A stretch of 64,000 nt of DNA, taken from positions 186,001-250,000 of the forward strand of contig JAVJQK010000007.1 in the NCBI GenBank assembly GCA_040218145.1, read 5' to 3'. Source of the stretch: Sandaracinaceae bacterium (GTDB taxonomy: Bacteria > Myxococcota_A > Polyangia > Polyangiales > Sandaracinaceae). Within the stretch, counting starts at the first letter, position 1. The number at the start of each line of letters is the position of its first letter. Shown piece by piece: positions 24,376 to 35,091 of this stretch. The position numbers and the translations under genes were made by a program. A model generated the notes under the pieces. It saw only the letters and a program-made list of their open reading frames with translations, ran no database searches and had not been told where the DNA came from.

Positions 24376-26124
24376 ATGCCCCAGAGAGCCCTTCGAATTC
24401 GAGTGTTCCTCGGCCTCTCCGGCAGTCTGGCCCTCGCCTTCGCCTTCCACGCCCTCGCCTTCTACCCGGATCCCCAGGCGACCGGCTTCGGGGACTGGCA
24501 GCAGATCCACCACAACTGGGAGGTCGCGCTCGCGGCCTGGCGGCAGCACGGGGAGTGGGCGCTCTGGAATCCCCATCACTGCGGGGGGATCACCCACCTC
24601 GGCAACCCGGAGTCGCAGCACTTCAGCCCGTTCTTCCTGCTCTCGTTCCCTCTCGGGACGACCCTCGCCATCAAGCTCATGCTCGTGGCGCACGCCTGGG
24701 CCGGGATGGTGGGCGCGTTCCTGTTCGCGCGCCGCGGCCTCGGCCTGACCCGGGCGGGCGCATGCGTGGCCGCTGGCGGCTTCGCGCTCAACGGGTTCTT
24801 CGCGTGGCAGATGGCCGGCGGCCACTTCACGTTCGTCCCCTTCTACCTCGCGCCCTGGCTCCTGCTCACCTGGCGCGCGGCCTACCGCGAGCTGCGCTGG
24901 GCGGTCGCCACCGCCGCGCTCCTCGCGCTGACCCTGCTCGAGGGAGGGACCTACCCGTTCCCCTACTTCGTCCTGCTGCTCGCGTTCGACGCGGCGCTGG
25001 TCGCCGCGCGCGATGTCCGCCGGACGCGCTCCGCCCGCCCGCTCGCCCGCGTGACCGCCACCGGTCTGACCATCTTCGGGCTCACCGCGACTCTCGGCGC
25101 CATCCGGATCCTCCCCGTCGTGCGGACGCTGAGGCTCTTCCCGCGCACCATCGAGAGCACCGACTCGATGCTGCCGCACGAGCTGATCGAGGTGTGGACG
25201 ACCTGGGACTTCCCCTGGCGCCATCCGGATCACATCTACGTCTGGAACGAGTACACGGCGTTCGTCGGCTGGCCGCTGCTCGTCGTCGCGCTCTTCGGTC
25301 TCGGCGCGTGCCTCCTCCGACGCCGCTGGGAGCCGGCCCTGGGGCTGCTCTTCTTCGCGGCCCTGATGATGGGCAACCACGGCCCGTTCGCGCCCTGGGA
25401 GCTGATCCATCGGCTCCCCGTCTACGACTCCCTGCGCGTCCCCTCGCGCTTCAGCGTGCTGGCCACGTTCTACCTGGCGCTCCTCGCGGGCGCGGGGCTC
25501 GACGCCGCCGCGGCCTGGCTCCGCGAGCGCCGTCTGCTGAGCCGCGTGGGCGCCCTCCCCCGCCAGGTCCTCGCGGCGCTCGCCGTCGCGGTGCTGGTGC
25601 TGCCCGGGACGATCTTCGGCGTGGTGATCCACGATCACTGGGATCTGCCGGCGGTGCACGGGGCGCCCGCGGGGCGTTTCCACCTCGACACCAGCCCCGC
25701 GTATCAAACCGAGCTGGCGTCTCTGCCGAGGCGCGGGGTGGGCACGACGCAGTGTTACGTCGGCGCGATGAGCTGGCGCGTGGCCCCCGGCCTGTGGCGC
25801 GGCGATCGCCCCCAGGTGCGGGTGCCCGAGGGCGGTCGTCTCCTGGCGGCGCATCGCACCAACCACGGCGTGTTCGCCACCGTGGACCTCCCGGAGCGCG
25901 CCCGGGTGATCTTCAACCAGAACTTCCACCCGGACTGGGAGGTCGTCGGTGATACGGGTTCCGTCGTCGACGACGCGGGCCGACTCGCCGTCGCGCTGCC
26001 CGAGGGGCGACATCGGCTCGAGGTGCGCTATGAGCCCGCCACGCTCTGGTACGCTCGCATCCTGACTCTCCTCGGGCTGCTCGTGGCCTTCCTCCTCTGG
26101 CGCGGAGCGCTCCCTTCGCGATGA
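24376..26124 (+). CDS. YfhO-like polytopic membrane protein; cassette protein B' (paralogue of 3774-5522)
   Basis: 582 residues, the same length as paralogue B. Shared landmarks in the same order: ALWNPHHCGGITHLGNPES in the first extracytoplasmic loop, GFALNGFFAWQMAGGHFTF, LEGGTYPFPYFVLLLAFDA, LRVPSRFSVLATFYLALLAG, GTTQCYVGAMSWR, LWRGDRPQVRV, and the C-terminal periplasmic NQNFHPDWEVVG with LPEGRHRLEVRY before the last helix. Belongs with the YfhO-type GT-C-like proteins; substrate unknown. Here B' precedes A', the reverse of the first cassette, and the two overlap as ATGA. The 122-bp divergent spacer upstream shows no obvious operator. Confidence 0.83.
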   Translation: MPQRALRIRVFLGLSGSLALAFAFHALAFYPDPQATGFGDWQQIHHNWEVALAAWRQHGEWALWNPHHCGGITHLGNPESQHFSPFFLLSFPLGTTLAIKLMLVAHAWAGMVGAFLFARRGLGLTRAGACVAAGGFALNGFFAWQMAGGHFTFVPFYLAPWLLLTWRAAYRELRWAVATAALLALTLLEGGTYPFPYFVLLLAFDAALVAARDVRRTRSARPLARVTATGLTIFGLTATLGAIRILPVVRTLRLFPRTIESTDSMLPHELIEVWTTWDFPWRHPDHIYVWNEYTAFVGWPLLVVALFGLGACLLRRRWEPALGLLFFAALMMGNHGPFAPWELIHRLPVYDSLRVPSRFSVLATFYLALLAGAGLDAAAAWLRERRLLSRVGALPRQVLAALAVAVLVLPGTIFGVVIHDHWDLPAVHGAPAGRFHLDTSPAYQTELASLPRRGVGTTQCYVGAMSWRVAPGLWRGDRPQVRVPEGGRLLAAHRTNHGVFATVDLPERARVIFNQNFHPDWEVVGDTGSVVDDAGRLAVALPEGRHRLEVRYEPATLWYARILTLLGLLVAFLLWRGALPSR

Positions 26125-28355
26125 CCCGCTCGCGCGTCCTGCACTCCAGCGCCGTCCTCCTCGCCACCGCGGCCTTGCTCGCCGCGGCGTGGTGGGCGGA
26201 CGGCTACGCGCGCCGCGGGCTCTCCGTCCGCTACGAGGCCCTGATCGAGGAGCCGGTCGAGGAGCCGCCCCAGGAGTCGGTGGAGGAGTCGGCGGAGGAG
26301 ACAGGCGGGGAGGTAGGCCAGGAGGCCCTCGGAGCGCGCCTCGGAGCACGCCCCGGGACCCAGGAGCCGCCGCGCGTCGAGCGAGCTCCTTCCTCGTCGA
26401 ACGACACCGCGACCCGGGAGCGCTACGTCGAGGTGCTGCGCACGGTCGAGCACCGGATCCAGCACCCGAACGAGCACCGCGCGCTCAGCCGCTACGTCCA
26501 GTCCTGGGACTACGCGAGCCTCGGGGTGCCGGACGAGATGCCCCGGTTTCGCATCACGATGTGGGGCCGCCTCCACGTCGACGGCCCCGGCTCCATCCAC
26601 CTCCGCGCGCGCCCTCACTCGGGCGAGGCGGAGCTCTTCGTCGACGGCGAGCGCGACCCGGAGTGGGTCTCACCCGGCGAGCACGACGTCCGGGTCGAGT
26701 GGTCGGGGCGCTTCGAGGAGAAGCGCGACCGGACCCCGATGCAGACCAGCCTGCTCCTGCAGCAGAGCGTGGACGGTCGCAGCTGGGAGGACGTCGACAG
26801 CGCGGACACCCGCCCCGCGTGGACCGACGAGGGCGACGTCGCGATCGTCTGGACCGCCGCCGCCCTCGCGTGGCTCCTGCTCGTCCTGCCGCTGGCGCTG
26901 ATCCTGTTCGGGGATCCGGCCCGGCGCCGGCGCCGGCTCGGCTGGCTCGCGCTGGCGGGCATCCTGACCCTGGGCCTCGGCTACCGGCTCTGGGACTACC
27001 ACGTGATGCCCCAGTTCCAGGAGAACGGCGACGAGCTGTTCGCGGTCTGGAACGGCTACTCGCTGCTCACCGAGGGCGAGACGCGGGGCTGGACCTTCTG
27101 GTCGCCGTACTACGGAGGCGGCGTCGAGCGGAGCGAGCTGGTCTACTGGATGCAGACCAACGGCCGCTGGCAGATCATCCAGCCGTACTTCGAGCACCCG
27201 CCGCTGGCGCACGTGATGGTGGGGGCCGCGGCCTGGCTCGGCGGCGCGGAGCACTGGTCCCACGGCCGCCAGAAGCACACCCGGCTCGTCCCCATCGCGC
27301 TCTCGGTCCTGATCATGGGGCTGATGTTCCTCGTCGGGCGCGAGCTGGACCAGCGTCAGAGCCTGGCCCCCTGGCTGGGCGTCTTGCTCTACGCGGCACT
27401 GCCCCTCTTCGTGATCAACAACCGCGCGATCAAGGAGGAGATGGTCGTCGTCCCGCTCGAGCTCCTCTCGATGTGGCTCTTCTTGCGGTGGCGACGCGGG
27501 GTGCGCGCGGACGCGCCACGAGACGCCCTGATCGTCCTGGCCGGCCTCTCGGCGGGGCTCGCGGTGCTCGCGAAGATTCCGTCGGGCATCTTCGTGCCCG
27601 CCCTGGTGCTGCTCGTGATGACCACCGGCCGCTGGAAGAGCGCGGTGAAGGTGGGCCTCGCGGGCCTGGTCGGCATCGCGCTCCTGCTGACCTACGGCGC
27701 GGTGATGGACTGGCAGCAGTTCACGTTGACCACCTTCAAGCAGGCGACGGGCCGGCCCGCGCACTGGAACATCTTCCCGCGCTTCTTCGCGGACGGGATG
27801 CTGGTCCACAACATCACCTTCCACGCCCACCAGCTCTTCCTCTGGCTCGCGGCGCTGACCCACTTCGGGGGCCGCGGCCGGCGCGTCGACCCGGCCTGGG
27901 TCGTCTTCCCGACCTGCTACCTGATCGTGATCGCGGTCTCGAGCGGCAACTGGACCTTCGGCTGGTACATGCTGCCGGTCTACCCGTTCCTCTGCCTCGC
28001 CGCGGGGCAATTCCTCGTGTCGCTCTGGCGCGAGCCGAGCCCCCTCGCCGGCCTGATCTTCATGGGCCTGCTGGTGATGTACTTCGGCAACTTCTTCGAG
28101 ACGCCGCGCGCGATGAAGAGCTCGATCCACTGGCCTCGCCTCCGCACCTGGATCAGCGCCTTCGTGCTCTTCGCGATCGGCCCCTACTTCCTCGCGACGG
28201 TGCGCCGCTGGCGCTGGACCCAGACCGTGGCCCGCGCCGCCACCGCGCTCGGCCTGGTGCTCGTGGTCGGGCTGAGCGGCTGGTACGTCTACCACTACGA
28301 CGTGCTCTACGAGAGCCACTGGAACTTCGACCGCGACCGCTACTTCGATCGGTGA
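26121..28355 (+). CDS. GT-C (GT39-like) membrane glycosyltransferase; cassette protein A' (paralogue of 1649-3751)
   Basis: 744 residues. Transmembrane helix 1 is followed by a Glu/Pro-rich insert (EEPVEEPPQESVEESAEE) absent from paralogue A, then the extracytoplasmic carbohydrate-binding-like segment (HLRARPHSGEAELFVDGE, PGEHDVRVEWSG), then the GT-C core. The key loop is QENGDELFAVWNGYSLL. Further shared motifs are KHTRLVPIALSVL, NNRAIKEEM, AKIPSGIFVPAL, RPAHWNIFPRF and GWYMLPVYPFLCLA. The C-terminus ends NFDRDRYFDR, matching NFDRDMYFHR in A. The start ATG overlaps the stop of B'. Function as a lipid-linked-sugar transferase is inference from family resemblance. Confidence 0.82.
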   Translation: MTRSRVLHSSAVLLATAALLAAAWWADGYARRGLSVRYEALIEEPVEEPPQESVEESAEETGGEVGQEALGARLGARPGTQEPPRVERAPSSSNDTATRERYVEVLRTVEHRIQHPNEHRALSRYVQSWDYASLGVPDEMPRFRITMWGRLHVDGPGSIHLRARPHSGEAELFVDGERDPEWVSPGEHDVRVEWSGRFEEKRDRTPMQTSLLLQQSVDGRSWEDVDSADTRPAWTDEGDVAIVWTAAALAWLLLVLPLALILFGDPARRRRRLGWLALAGILTLGLGYRLWDYHVMPQFQENGDELFAVWNGYSLLTEGETRGWTFWSPYYGGGVERSELVYWMQTNGRWQIIQPYFEHPPLAHVMVGAAAWLGGAEHWSHGRQKHTRLVPIALSVLIMGLMFLVGRELDQRQSLAPWLGVLLYAALPLFVINNRAIKEEMVVVPLELLSMWLFLRWRRGVRADAPRDALIVLAGLSAGLAVLAKIPSGIFVPALVLLVMTTGRWKSAVKVGLAGLVGIALLLTYGAVMDWQQFTLTTFKQATGRPAHWNIFPRFFADGMLVHNITFHAHQLFLWLAALTHFGGRGRRVDPAWVVFPTCYLIVIAVSSGNWTFGWYMLPVYPFLCLAAGQFLVSLWREPSPLAGLIFMGLLVMYFGNFFETPRAMKSSIHWPRLRTWISAFVLFAIGPYFLATVRRWRWTQTVARAATALGLVLVVGLSGWYVYHYDVLYESHWNFDRDRYFDR

Positions 28356-28587
28356 TCTCCCGAGAAAACCGGCACGCGGAAGAGGAGGCGCTGCGCGGCT
28401 TCTACCTCGCCCGTCGCGGGCACCGCGGCGCGCTTCGCCGATCTGCTCGACACGATCGCCAGCGACGGCGGCTACGACCCCCTGCCGTGTGCCGAAGCGT
28501 GGCTCCGGCGGGACGCCCTCCCCTCGAGCGAGGCTCGCGAGTGACGCTCCCTTGCCGGATCGCGAGGAGCCGGGTAGTTCTGGCGGC

Positions 28588-29958
28588 GTGACGACGGCGT
28601 CGATGGCGGGGCGGATCCGCGAGTTCTTCCTTTTGCGCGAAGCGCGCCACGCAGCGGCCCGGGTCGACGAGGCGTCGCGCCAGGCCATCTCGCGTGACCT
28701 GCGAGCCGCGCATCAAAAGGCCGAGGCCGCCGACGCGCTGTGGTCCGGCGGTCACATGTCCGAGGGCCTCGCCCTCGCGGCGACGGCCCTGGAGCAGACG
28801 GCCGCGCTCGCCCCTTCGGTGGCCGCTGCGGTTCCACCGGCCCCGCTGGCGCCTCACCTGCCCGCCGCGGAAGCGGGAGCGGCTTCGGAAGCGGAAGCGG
28901 CTTCGGAAGCGGAAGCGGCTTCGGAAGCGGAAGCGGCTTCGGACGCGGAAGCGGCTGCGGACGCGGAAGCGGCTTCGGAAGCGGGAGCGGAGGCGGGAGC
29001 AGGGGCGGGAGCAGAAGCGGCTTCGGACGCGGACGCGGAAGCGGCTGCGGACGCGGAAGCGGCTGCGGACGCGGAAGCGGCTTCGGAAGCGGAAGCGGCT
29101 TCGGACGCGGAAGCGGCTGCGGCTTCGGAAGCGGCTTCGGAAGCGGGAGCGGAGGCGGGAGCGGACGCGGAAGCGGCTTCGGAAGCGGAAGCGGGAACGG
29201 AACCGGGAACGGAACCGGGAACGGAACCGGGTGCGGCAGGCGCGGCAGCGGGACCCGCCGCGAGACCGGGACCGGCGGCAACTCCGGCACGGGGCCCCGA
29301 CCCGAGCGTCCCGGCTCACCAGGCCGTCCTCTCCCGTCTCCACGCCACCTCGCTGCCTCTCCTCGACGACGAGGTCAGCCCGGCCCACGCGCAGCTCTTC
29401 ACCGATCTCCTCGACGCCCAGCGCGCGCTCGAGCGCTCTCTCTCGTCCGCGGTGATGACCCCGCGCCAGATCGCCTGGACCGGCGCGCTCCGCTGGACGG
29501 CGGCCATCGCCGCGCTGGGCCTCCTGATCGCCGGAGCCGCGTGGCTCTTGAAGACGCCTCAGGAGGCGTTCGCGCACGCGAGCGGGGTGTGGGAGAGCCG
29601 TCCCGAGTTCCGCCCGGAGATGGCGGTCGACGACGACACCGACACCGAGTTCCTCCTGCCGGACGAGGCGCCCGGGTGGATCGAGGTCCGCTACTCGCCG
29701 GCGCGCGACATCACCAAGATCAAGCTCCTCAACGCGCACAACCGCAACTACAACGACCGCGGCACGCGCGAATACGTCGTGCACGTCTACAGCCGCAACG
29801 AGGAAGTGCAGACCATCGAGGGCGAGTTCGACGCGATCGAGCCCGACCCGGAGTTCGTCGAGCACGCGGCGCGGCACCGGAGCGTCGACCGGATCCGCAT
29901 CGAGGTCACCTCGTGGTTCCGGCGCGGCGGCGGCTTCGGCGAGATCGCCGTGGAGTGA
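28588..29958 (+). CDS. Membrane protein with acidic hexamer-encoded linker and discoidin-like domain; cassette protein C' (paralogue of 5519-7030)
   Basis: 456 residues from GTG 28588, chosen because VTTASMAGRIREFFLLREA aligns with the start of paralogue C; the frame stays open to 28489 without matching C. Order of parts: N-terminal helical domain with AHQKAEAADALWSGGHMSEG, Ala/Glu/Ser/Asp linker (about 95-217), helical stretch PAHAQLFTDLLDAQRALERSL, one transmembrane helix (about 305-325), and a beta domain with MAVDDDTDTEFLLPDEAPGW, LLNAHNRNYNDR and EYVVHVYSRNEE. Linker composition differs from C (Glu/Ala/Ser rather than Asp/Ala/Ser) though built from the same hexamer type. Separated from A' by 232 bp without a convincing gene, unlike the overlap in the first cassette. 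A TAGTTC hexamer lies 7 nt before the start. Confidence 0.77.
   Translation: MTTASMAGRIREFFLLREARHAAARVDEASRQAISRDLRAAHQKAEAADALWSGGHMSEGLALAATALEQTAALAPSVAAAVPPAPLAPHLPAAEAGAASEAEAASEAEAASEAEAASDAEAAADAEAASEAGAEAGAGAGAEAASDADAEAAADAEAAADAEAASEAEAASDAEAAAASEAASEAGAEAGADAEAASEAEAGTEPGTEPGTEPGAAGAAAGPAARPGPAATPARGPDPSVPAHQAVLSRLHATSLPLLDDEVSPAHAQLFTDLLDAQRALERSLSSAVMTPRQIAWTGALRWTAAIAALGLLIAGAAWLLKTPQEAFAHASGVWESRPEFRPEMAVDDDTDTEFLLPDEAPGWIEVRYSPARDITKIKLLNAHNRNYNDRGTREYVVHVYSRNEEVQTIEGEFDAIEPDPEFVEHAARHRSVDRIRIEVTSWFRRGGGFGEIAVE
28871..29238 (+). repeat. Hexamer minisatellite inside cassette gene C'
   Basis: About 370 bp of hexamer-based repeats dominated by GCGGAAGCGGCTTCGGAA-like 18-mers, with GGACGC, GGAGCG and, at the end, GGAACCGG variants. 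It is read in the same frame as in gene C (GCG, GAA, GAC, TCG codons), giving an acidic Ala-rich linker. Array length and variant mix differ from gene C, so the two arrays have evolved separately. Confidence 0.93.
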
Positions 29959-30026
29959 TCCCGCCGCTGTGCTGGGCGTCGAAGCGCCCGGAGTGCCGCA
30001 GTCACGGAGCCTCCCAGCAAGGCGGC

Positions 30027-30150
30027 GGCCCCAGCGCCCCGCCGCTGGGGTCGGCGCCAAAGCGCGCGGAGCGCGCGACGCGCCGTAGGTGGGAGGGGGG
30101 CCCCATGGGCGCTCCGCCCCATGGGGGGAGGGTCTGCGTTCAGACCCTCC
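30027..30150. repeat. Palindromic repeat element, copy 1
   Basis: First of two tandem copies (163-bp period). It holds three inverted repeats: CCCCAGCG/CGCTGGGG (30029-30050, 6-nt loop), an imperfect palindrome around CCCCATGGGCG and CGCCCCATGGGG, and GGAGGGTCTG/CAGACCCTCC (30127-30150, loop CGTT). The 308-bp interval 29959-30266 between C' and the next gene holds these copies and no supported gene. Confidence 0.9.
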
Positions 30151-30189
30151 AACGAGAACGGGCCGCGAAGCGAAAGCGCGAGCCGCGGG

Positions 30190-30314
30190 GGCCCCAGCGC
30201 CCCGTCGCTGGGGTCGGCGCCCAAGCGCGCGGAGCGCGCGACCCGCCGTAGTCAGGGAGGGGGGCTTCATGGGCGCTCCGCCCCATGGGGGGAGGGCCTG
30301 CGTTCAGGCCCTCC
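30190..30314. repeat. Palindromic repeat element, copy 2
   Basis: Second copy, close to identical to copy 1. Hairpin 1 keeps both arms (30192-30213) and changes only in its loop (GC to GT). Hairpin 3 reads GGAGGGCCTG/CAGGCCCTCC (30291-30314, loop CGTT): the T-A pair of copy 1 is a C-G pair here, a compensatory double change. The element runs into the 3' end of the minus-strand gene at 30267 and supplies its last codons and stop. Confidence 0.9.
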
Positions 30315-32315
30315 GAAGAAAAAGCCGCCGCGGTGCGCGCGGCGCCATGCGCGGAGCGATCGGTTGCGCTCCTCCTGCTGGAGATGCGGCGACGGCTCGT
30401 GATCGAACAGCTCCAGCTCGGACAGGACCACCGAGCCGCCGTCGACCCAGATCCACGCCTCGTTCATGCCTTCCCGGGTCACTCCCCAGGGCAGCGTGAA
30501 CGCGAGCACCTCGCGGCGCCCCGCCGGCACCGCCGCCGTCGCGATCCCGACCCCGTTGACCGTCAGCCCCACCGCCGAGCGGCCCTCGTCGGGCGCGAGC
30601 GACGCCACCGTCAGCTCCAGCCGGCCGACGTGACCGTAGTGCAGCGGCAGGAGCACGCGCGAGCTCCCGGGCCGCAGGATCACGCCTCGCTGCCCGCCGT
30701 GCGTCTCGATCGCCTCGCCCGCGCTCGGGCCGTCCACGTAGTGGATCGAGTCGTCGGCGCGGAAGTCGATCCGGCTGGGCCCGGCGTTCCGCAGCAGCGT
30801 CTGATACTCGTGGAAGAAGAGCTCCGGGCCGCCGAGCACGTCCCAGCGGCGCGGGTGCACGCCGTGCTCGATCGCGAACGGGATGGACGCCGGCCAGGTG
30901 AGCGGGTTGCCCAGGGTCTTCCACACCGGGCCGAACGATCGCCCGAGCACGCCCGCCCAGTGCGTCGGGGACGCGAGCGGCAGGTGGGTCCGGAGCGCGC
31001 CCGCGACGCCGACCGACGTGCTCACGTTGAGGAACCCCAGCACGACCACCGCCCCGGCGGTGACGAGCGCGAGCGACGCGGCCGCGCGGCGCCGGACCGA
31101 GAAGCGCCACACCTCGTGCGCGAACCCGGCGAGCCCCACCATGAAGGGCACCGCGAGCGTATCGAAGCGGCGGCCCGGGAAGCCGACCGCGCCCCACCAG
31201 TCGTACACCGCGGCCACCACGTAGGTGTTGGCGAGGGTGACCACGAGCAGCCCCACCCCGAGCGCGCGGGTCCGGCGCCGGAGCGCGAGCGCGGCCAGCC
31301 CCGCGAAGACGAGCACGTGCACGGGCGCCCAGGGCACCAGCCCGTTGGCGGAGAAGAGCGCCCCGAGCATGCGCGGCCGATCCCAGCGCATGAAGTTCTC
31401 GCCCTGTGACATCGCGAACGGATCGCCGAGGGTGTGCCAGGCGAACCAGAGCTGCGGCGAGAAGATCACGAGCATCAGCGCCGCGAAGAGCACGCCGGCG
31501 CCGACGTGCCGCGCCAGCGCGCCGGGCCGCGGCGATCGCCAGGCCTGCGCCAGCCAGCTGCCGAGGGGGAGCAGGACCAGGATCGCGTTCTGACTCCGCA
31601 TCAGCATCGCGACGCCGAGCGCCAGCCCCTGCAGCGCCCACCCCTTCGCGCTCGGCCGGTCTCGGTAGCGGTCCCAGGTGTACACCGCGAGGCCCGCGCC
31701 GAAGCTCGAGCCCGCGTGCCCGTAGCTCAGCATCATCGTCGCGTAGTAGGTGAGCGAGGTCAGCACCCCGACGCCCGCCGCGCCCACGAACGCGCTGCCC
31801 GCGCCGAAGTGCCGCCGCGCCGTCAGGAAGCCCAGCAGCATCGTCAGCCAGCCCGCGAGCAGCGAGCCGTACACCGCCCGCTGCGAGATCGGCGGCAGGC
31901 AGCCGTTGGCGCGGTGTGGGTCCGGGCTCGCGGTCGCCGGGTGCGTCAGCCGGTCGAAGGCGAGGATCGGCACCCAGAACAGGGCCGGGCCCATGTTCCA
32001 GTGGTTGATGTCCTCACCGACGGGCTGGCGGGCCATGCTCCAGGGATCGGGGCAGAGCCGATAGTCCTCGTGGAAGTCGAGATCGCCGTCGAAGACGAGC
32101 GAGCGCGCCCACAGATAGGTGTAGTAGCCGTCGCCGTGGACCGACGACTCCATGGGGTTCGCCGCCGCCAACGCGACATACAGCCCGAAGAGCGCGGCGA
32201 ACCCGAAGACGACCGCCTGGCGACGGCCTGATGAGGGTGAGGGACCCACGCCGTCGACGGGCTTATCCGGCGCGCCCGATTCAGTCAATTCCTCAGCATC
32301 CCAGGGGCGCTCCAA
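30267..32315 (-). CDS. Polytopic GT-C-like membrane protein with repeat-derived C-terminal tail
   Basis: 682 residues with about eleven hydrophobic helices. The first extracytoplasmic loop SSVHGDGYYTYLWARSLVFD and GDLDFHEDYRLC matches the Asp-containing loop of a GT-C-like family common in myxobacteria. The middle contains MLMRSQNAILVLLPLGSWL; the C-terminus is a beta-rich periplasmic domain (VLLPLHYGHVGRLELTV, WIWVDGGSVVLSELELFD). The final roughly 20 residues (GGFFFGGPERRPSPHGAERP) are encoded by the palindromic repeat, so the ancestral stop was probably lost or overwritten. The start is uncertain: the frame begins with TTG at 32315 and no ATG precedes helix 1; a GTG in GVGPSPSSGRRQ is another option. 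Confidence 0.7.
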   Translation of the reverse strand: MERPWDAEELTESGAPDKPVDGVGPSPSSGRRQAVVFGFAALFGLYVALAAANPMESSVHGDGYYTYLWARSLVFDGDLDFHEDYRLCPDPWSMARQPVGEDINHWNMGPALFWVPILAFDRLTHPATASPDPHRANGCLPPISQRAVYGSLLAGWLTMLLGFLTARRHFGAGSAFVGAAGVGVLTSLTYYATMMLSYGHAGSSFGAGLAVYTWDRYRDRPSAKGWALQGLALGVAMLMRSQNAILVLLPLGSWLAQAWRSPRPGALARHVGAGVLFAALMLVIFSPQLWFAWHTLGDPFAMSQGENFMRWDRPRMLGALFSANGLVPWAPVHVLVFAGLAALALRRRTRALGVGLLVVTLANTYVVAAVYDWWGAVGFPGRRFDTLAVPFMVGLAGFAHEVWRFSVRRRAAASLALVTAGAVVVLGFLNVSTSVGVAGALRTHLPLASPTHWAGVLGRSFGPVWKTLGNPLTWPASIPFAIEHGVHPRRWDVLGGPELFFHEYQTLLRNAGPSRIDFRADDSIHYVDGPSAGEAIETHGGQRGVILRPGSSRVLLPLHYGHVGRLELTVASLAPDEGRSAVGLTVNGVGIATAAVPAGRREVLAFTLPWGVTREGMNEAWIWVDGGSVVLSELELFDHEPSPHLQQEERNRSLRAWRRAHRGGFFFGGPERRPSPHGAERP

Positions 32316-32356
32316 ACCCTCGAAATTCAGGGGTTTTGCGGCCCTGGGCGCGGTCC

Positions 32357-32385
32357 TTGCCTTCGAACGGTGAGGTGACTATGTT
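32357..32385 (+). promoter_or_regulatory. Sigma-70-like promoter for lon
   Basis: TTGCCT (32357-32362), a 17-bp spacer, and TATGTT (32380-32385). This is the best housekeeping-type promoter in the window and points at lon, leaving a leader of roughly 140 nt. No CIRCE element or other obvious heat-shock operator was seen between it and the gene. Confidence 0.5.
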
Positions 32386-32534
32386 CGGCTGACGTCGAAC
32401 ACGTGGGGGTGCGTCCGTTCCCCTCCGAGCTCGGCGGATCCGGTGGTGCCATCGGCGCCATGGGGCCCTAAGCTCCACACTGGAACGCCCTTCCTTCGAT
32501 GCGCTTCATTCGCACTCTGTGACGACAGGTGAAC

Positions 32535-34979
<2,445 letters not shown>

Positions 34980-34983
34980 CAGC

Positions 34984-34999
34984 GTCTCCATCCGGAGAC
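34984..34999 (+). terminator. Small hairpin just after lon
   Basis: GTCTCC and GGAGAC form a perfect 6-bp stem with an ATCC loop, 4 nt after the lon stop. No U-tract follows, so it may act as an RNA 3'-end stabiliser rather than a terminator. Confidence 0.4.
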
Positions 35000-35035
35000 A
35001 CCATCCAGGCGTTGACCTAAACGTTTGGACCGCCG

Positions 35036-35086
35036 AGCGCCCGCATGTAATCGTTTGGACGTCTGTCTAACGATTCTGCGGGCGCT
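35036..35086. promoter_or_regulatory. Long nested inverted repeat between lon and the Fic gene
   Basis: Outer arms AGCGCCCGCA (35036-35045) and TGCGGGCGCT (35077-35086), inner arms AATCGTT (35049-35055) and AACGATT (35069-35075), with a 13-nt loop. Both arms are perfect; the two stems are separated by 3 nt on one side and 1 on the other. It ends 5 nt before the GTG start of the Fic gene. The word CGTTTGGAC within it is also present at 35022-35030. It could be a lon terminator, a structure hiding the Fic start, or a regulator site. Confidence 0.6.
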
Positions 35087-35091
35087 TTGCC

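Noticed and set aside
28356..28587. Small gene between A' and C'
   Set aside because: Fragments such as EEEALRGFYLARRG and RFADLLDTIASDGGYDPLPC lie in different frames. They could be a decayed ORF, but no single frame with a start supports a gene.
32316..32534. Small gene or riboswitch in the lon leader
   Set aside because: No ORF with a ribosome site and no conserved riboswitch core could be recognised; only the sigma-70-like promoter is supported.
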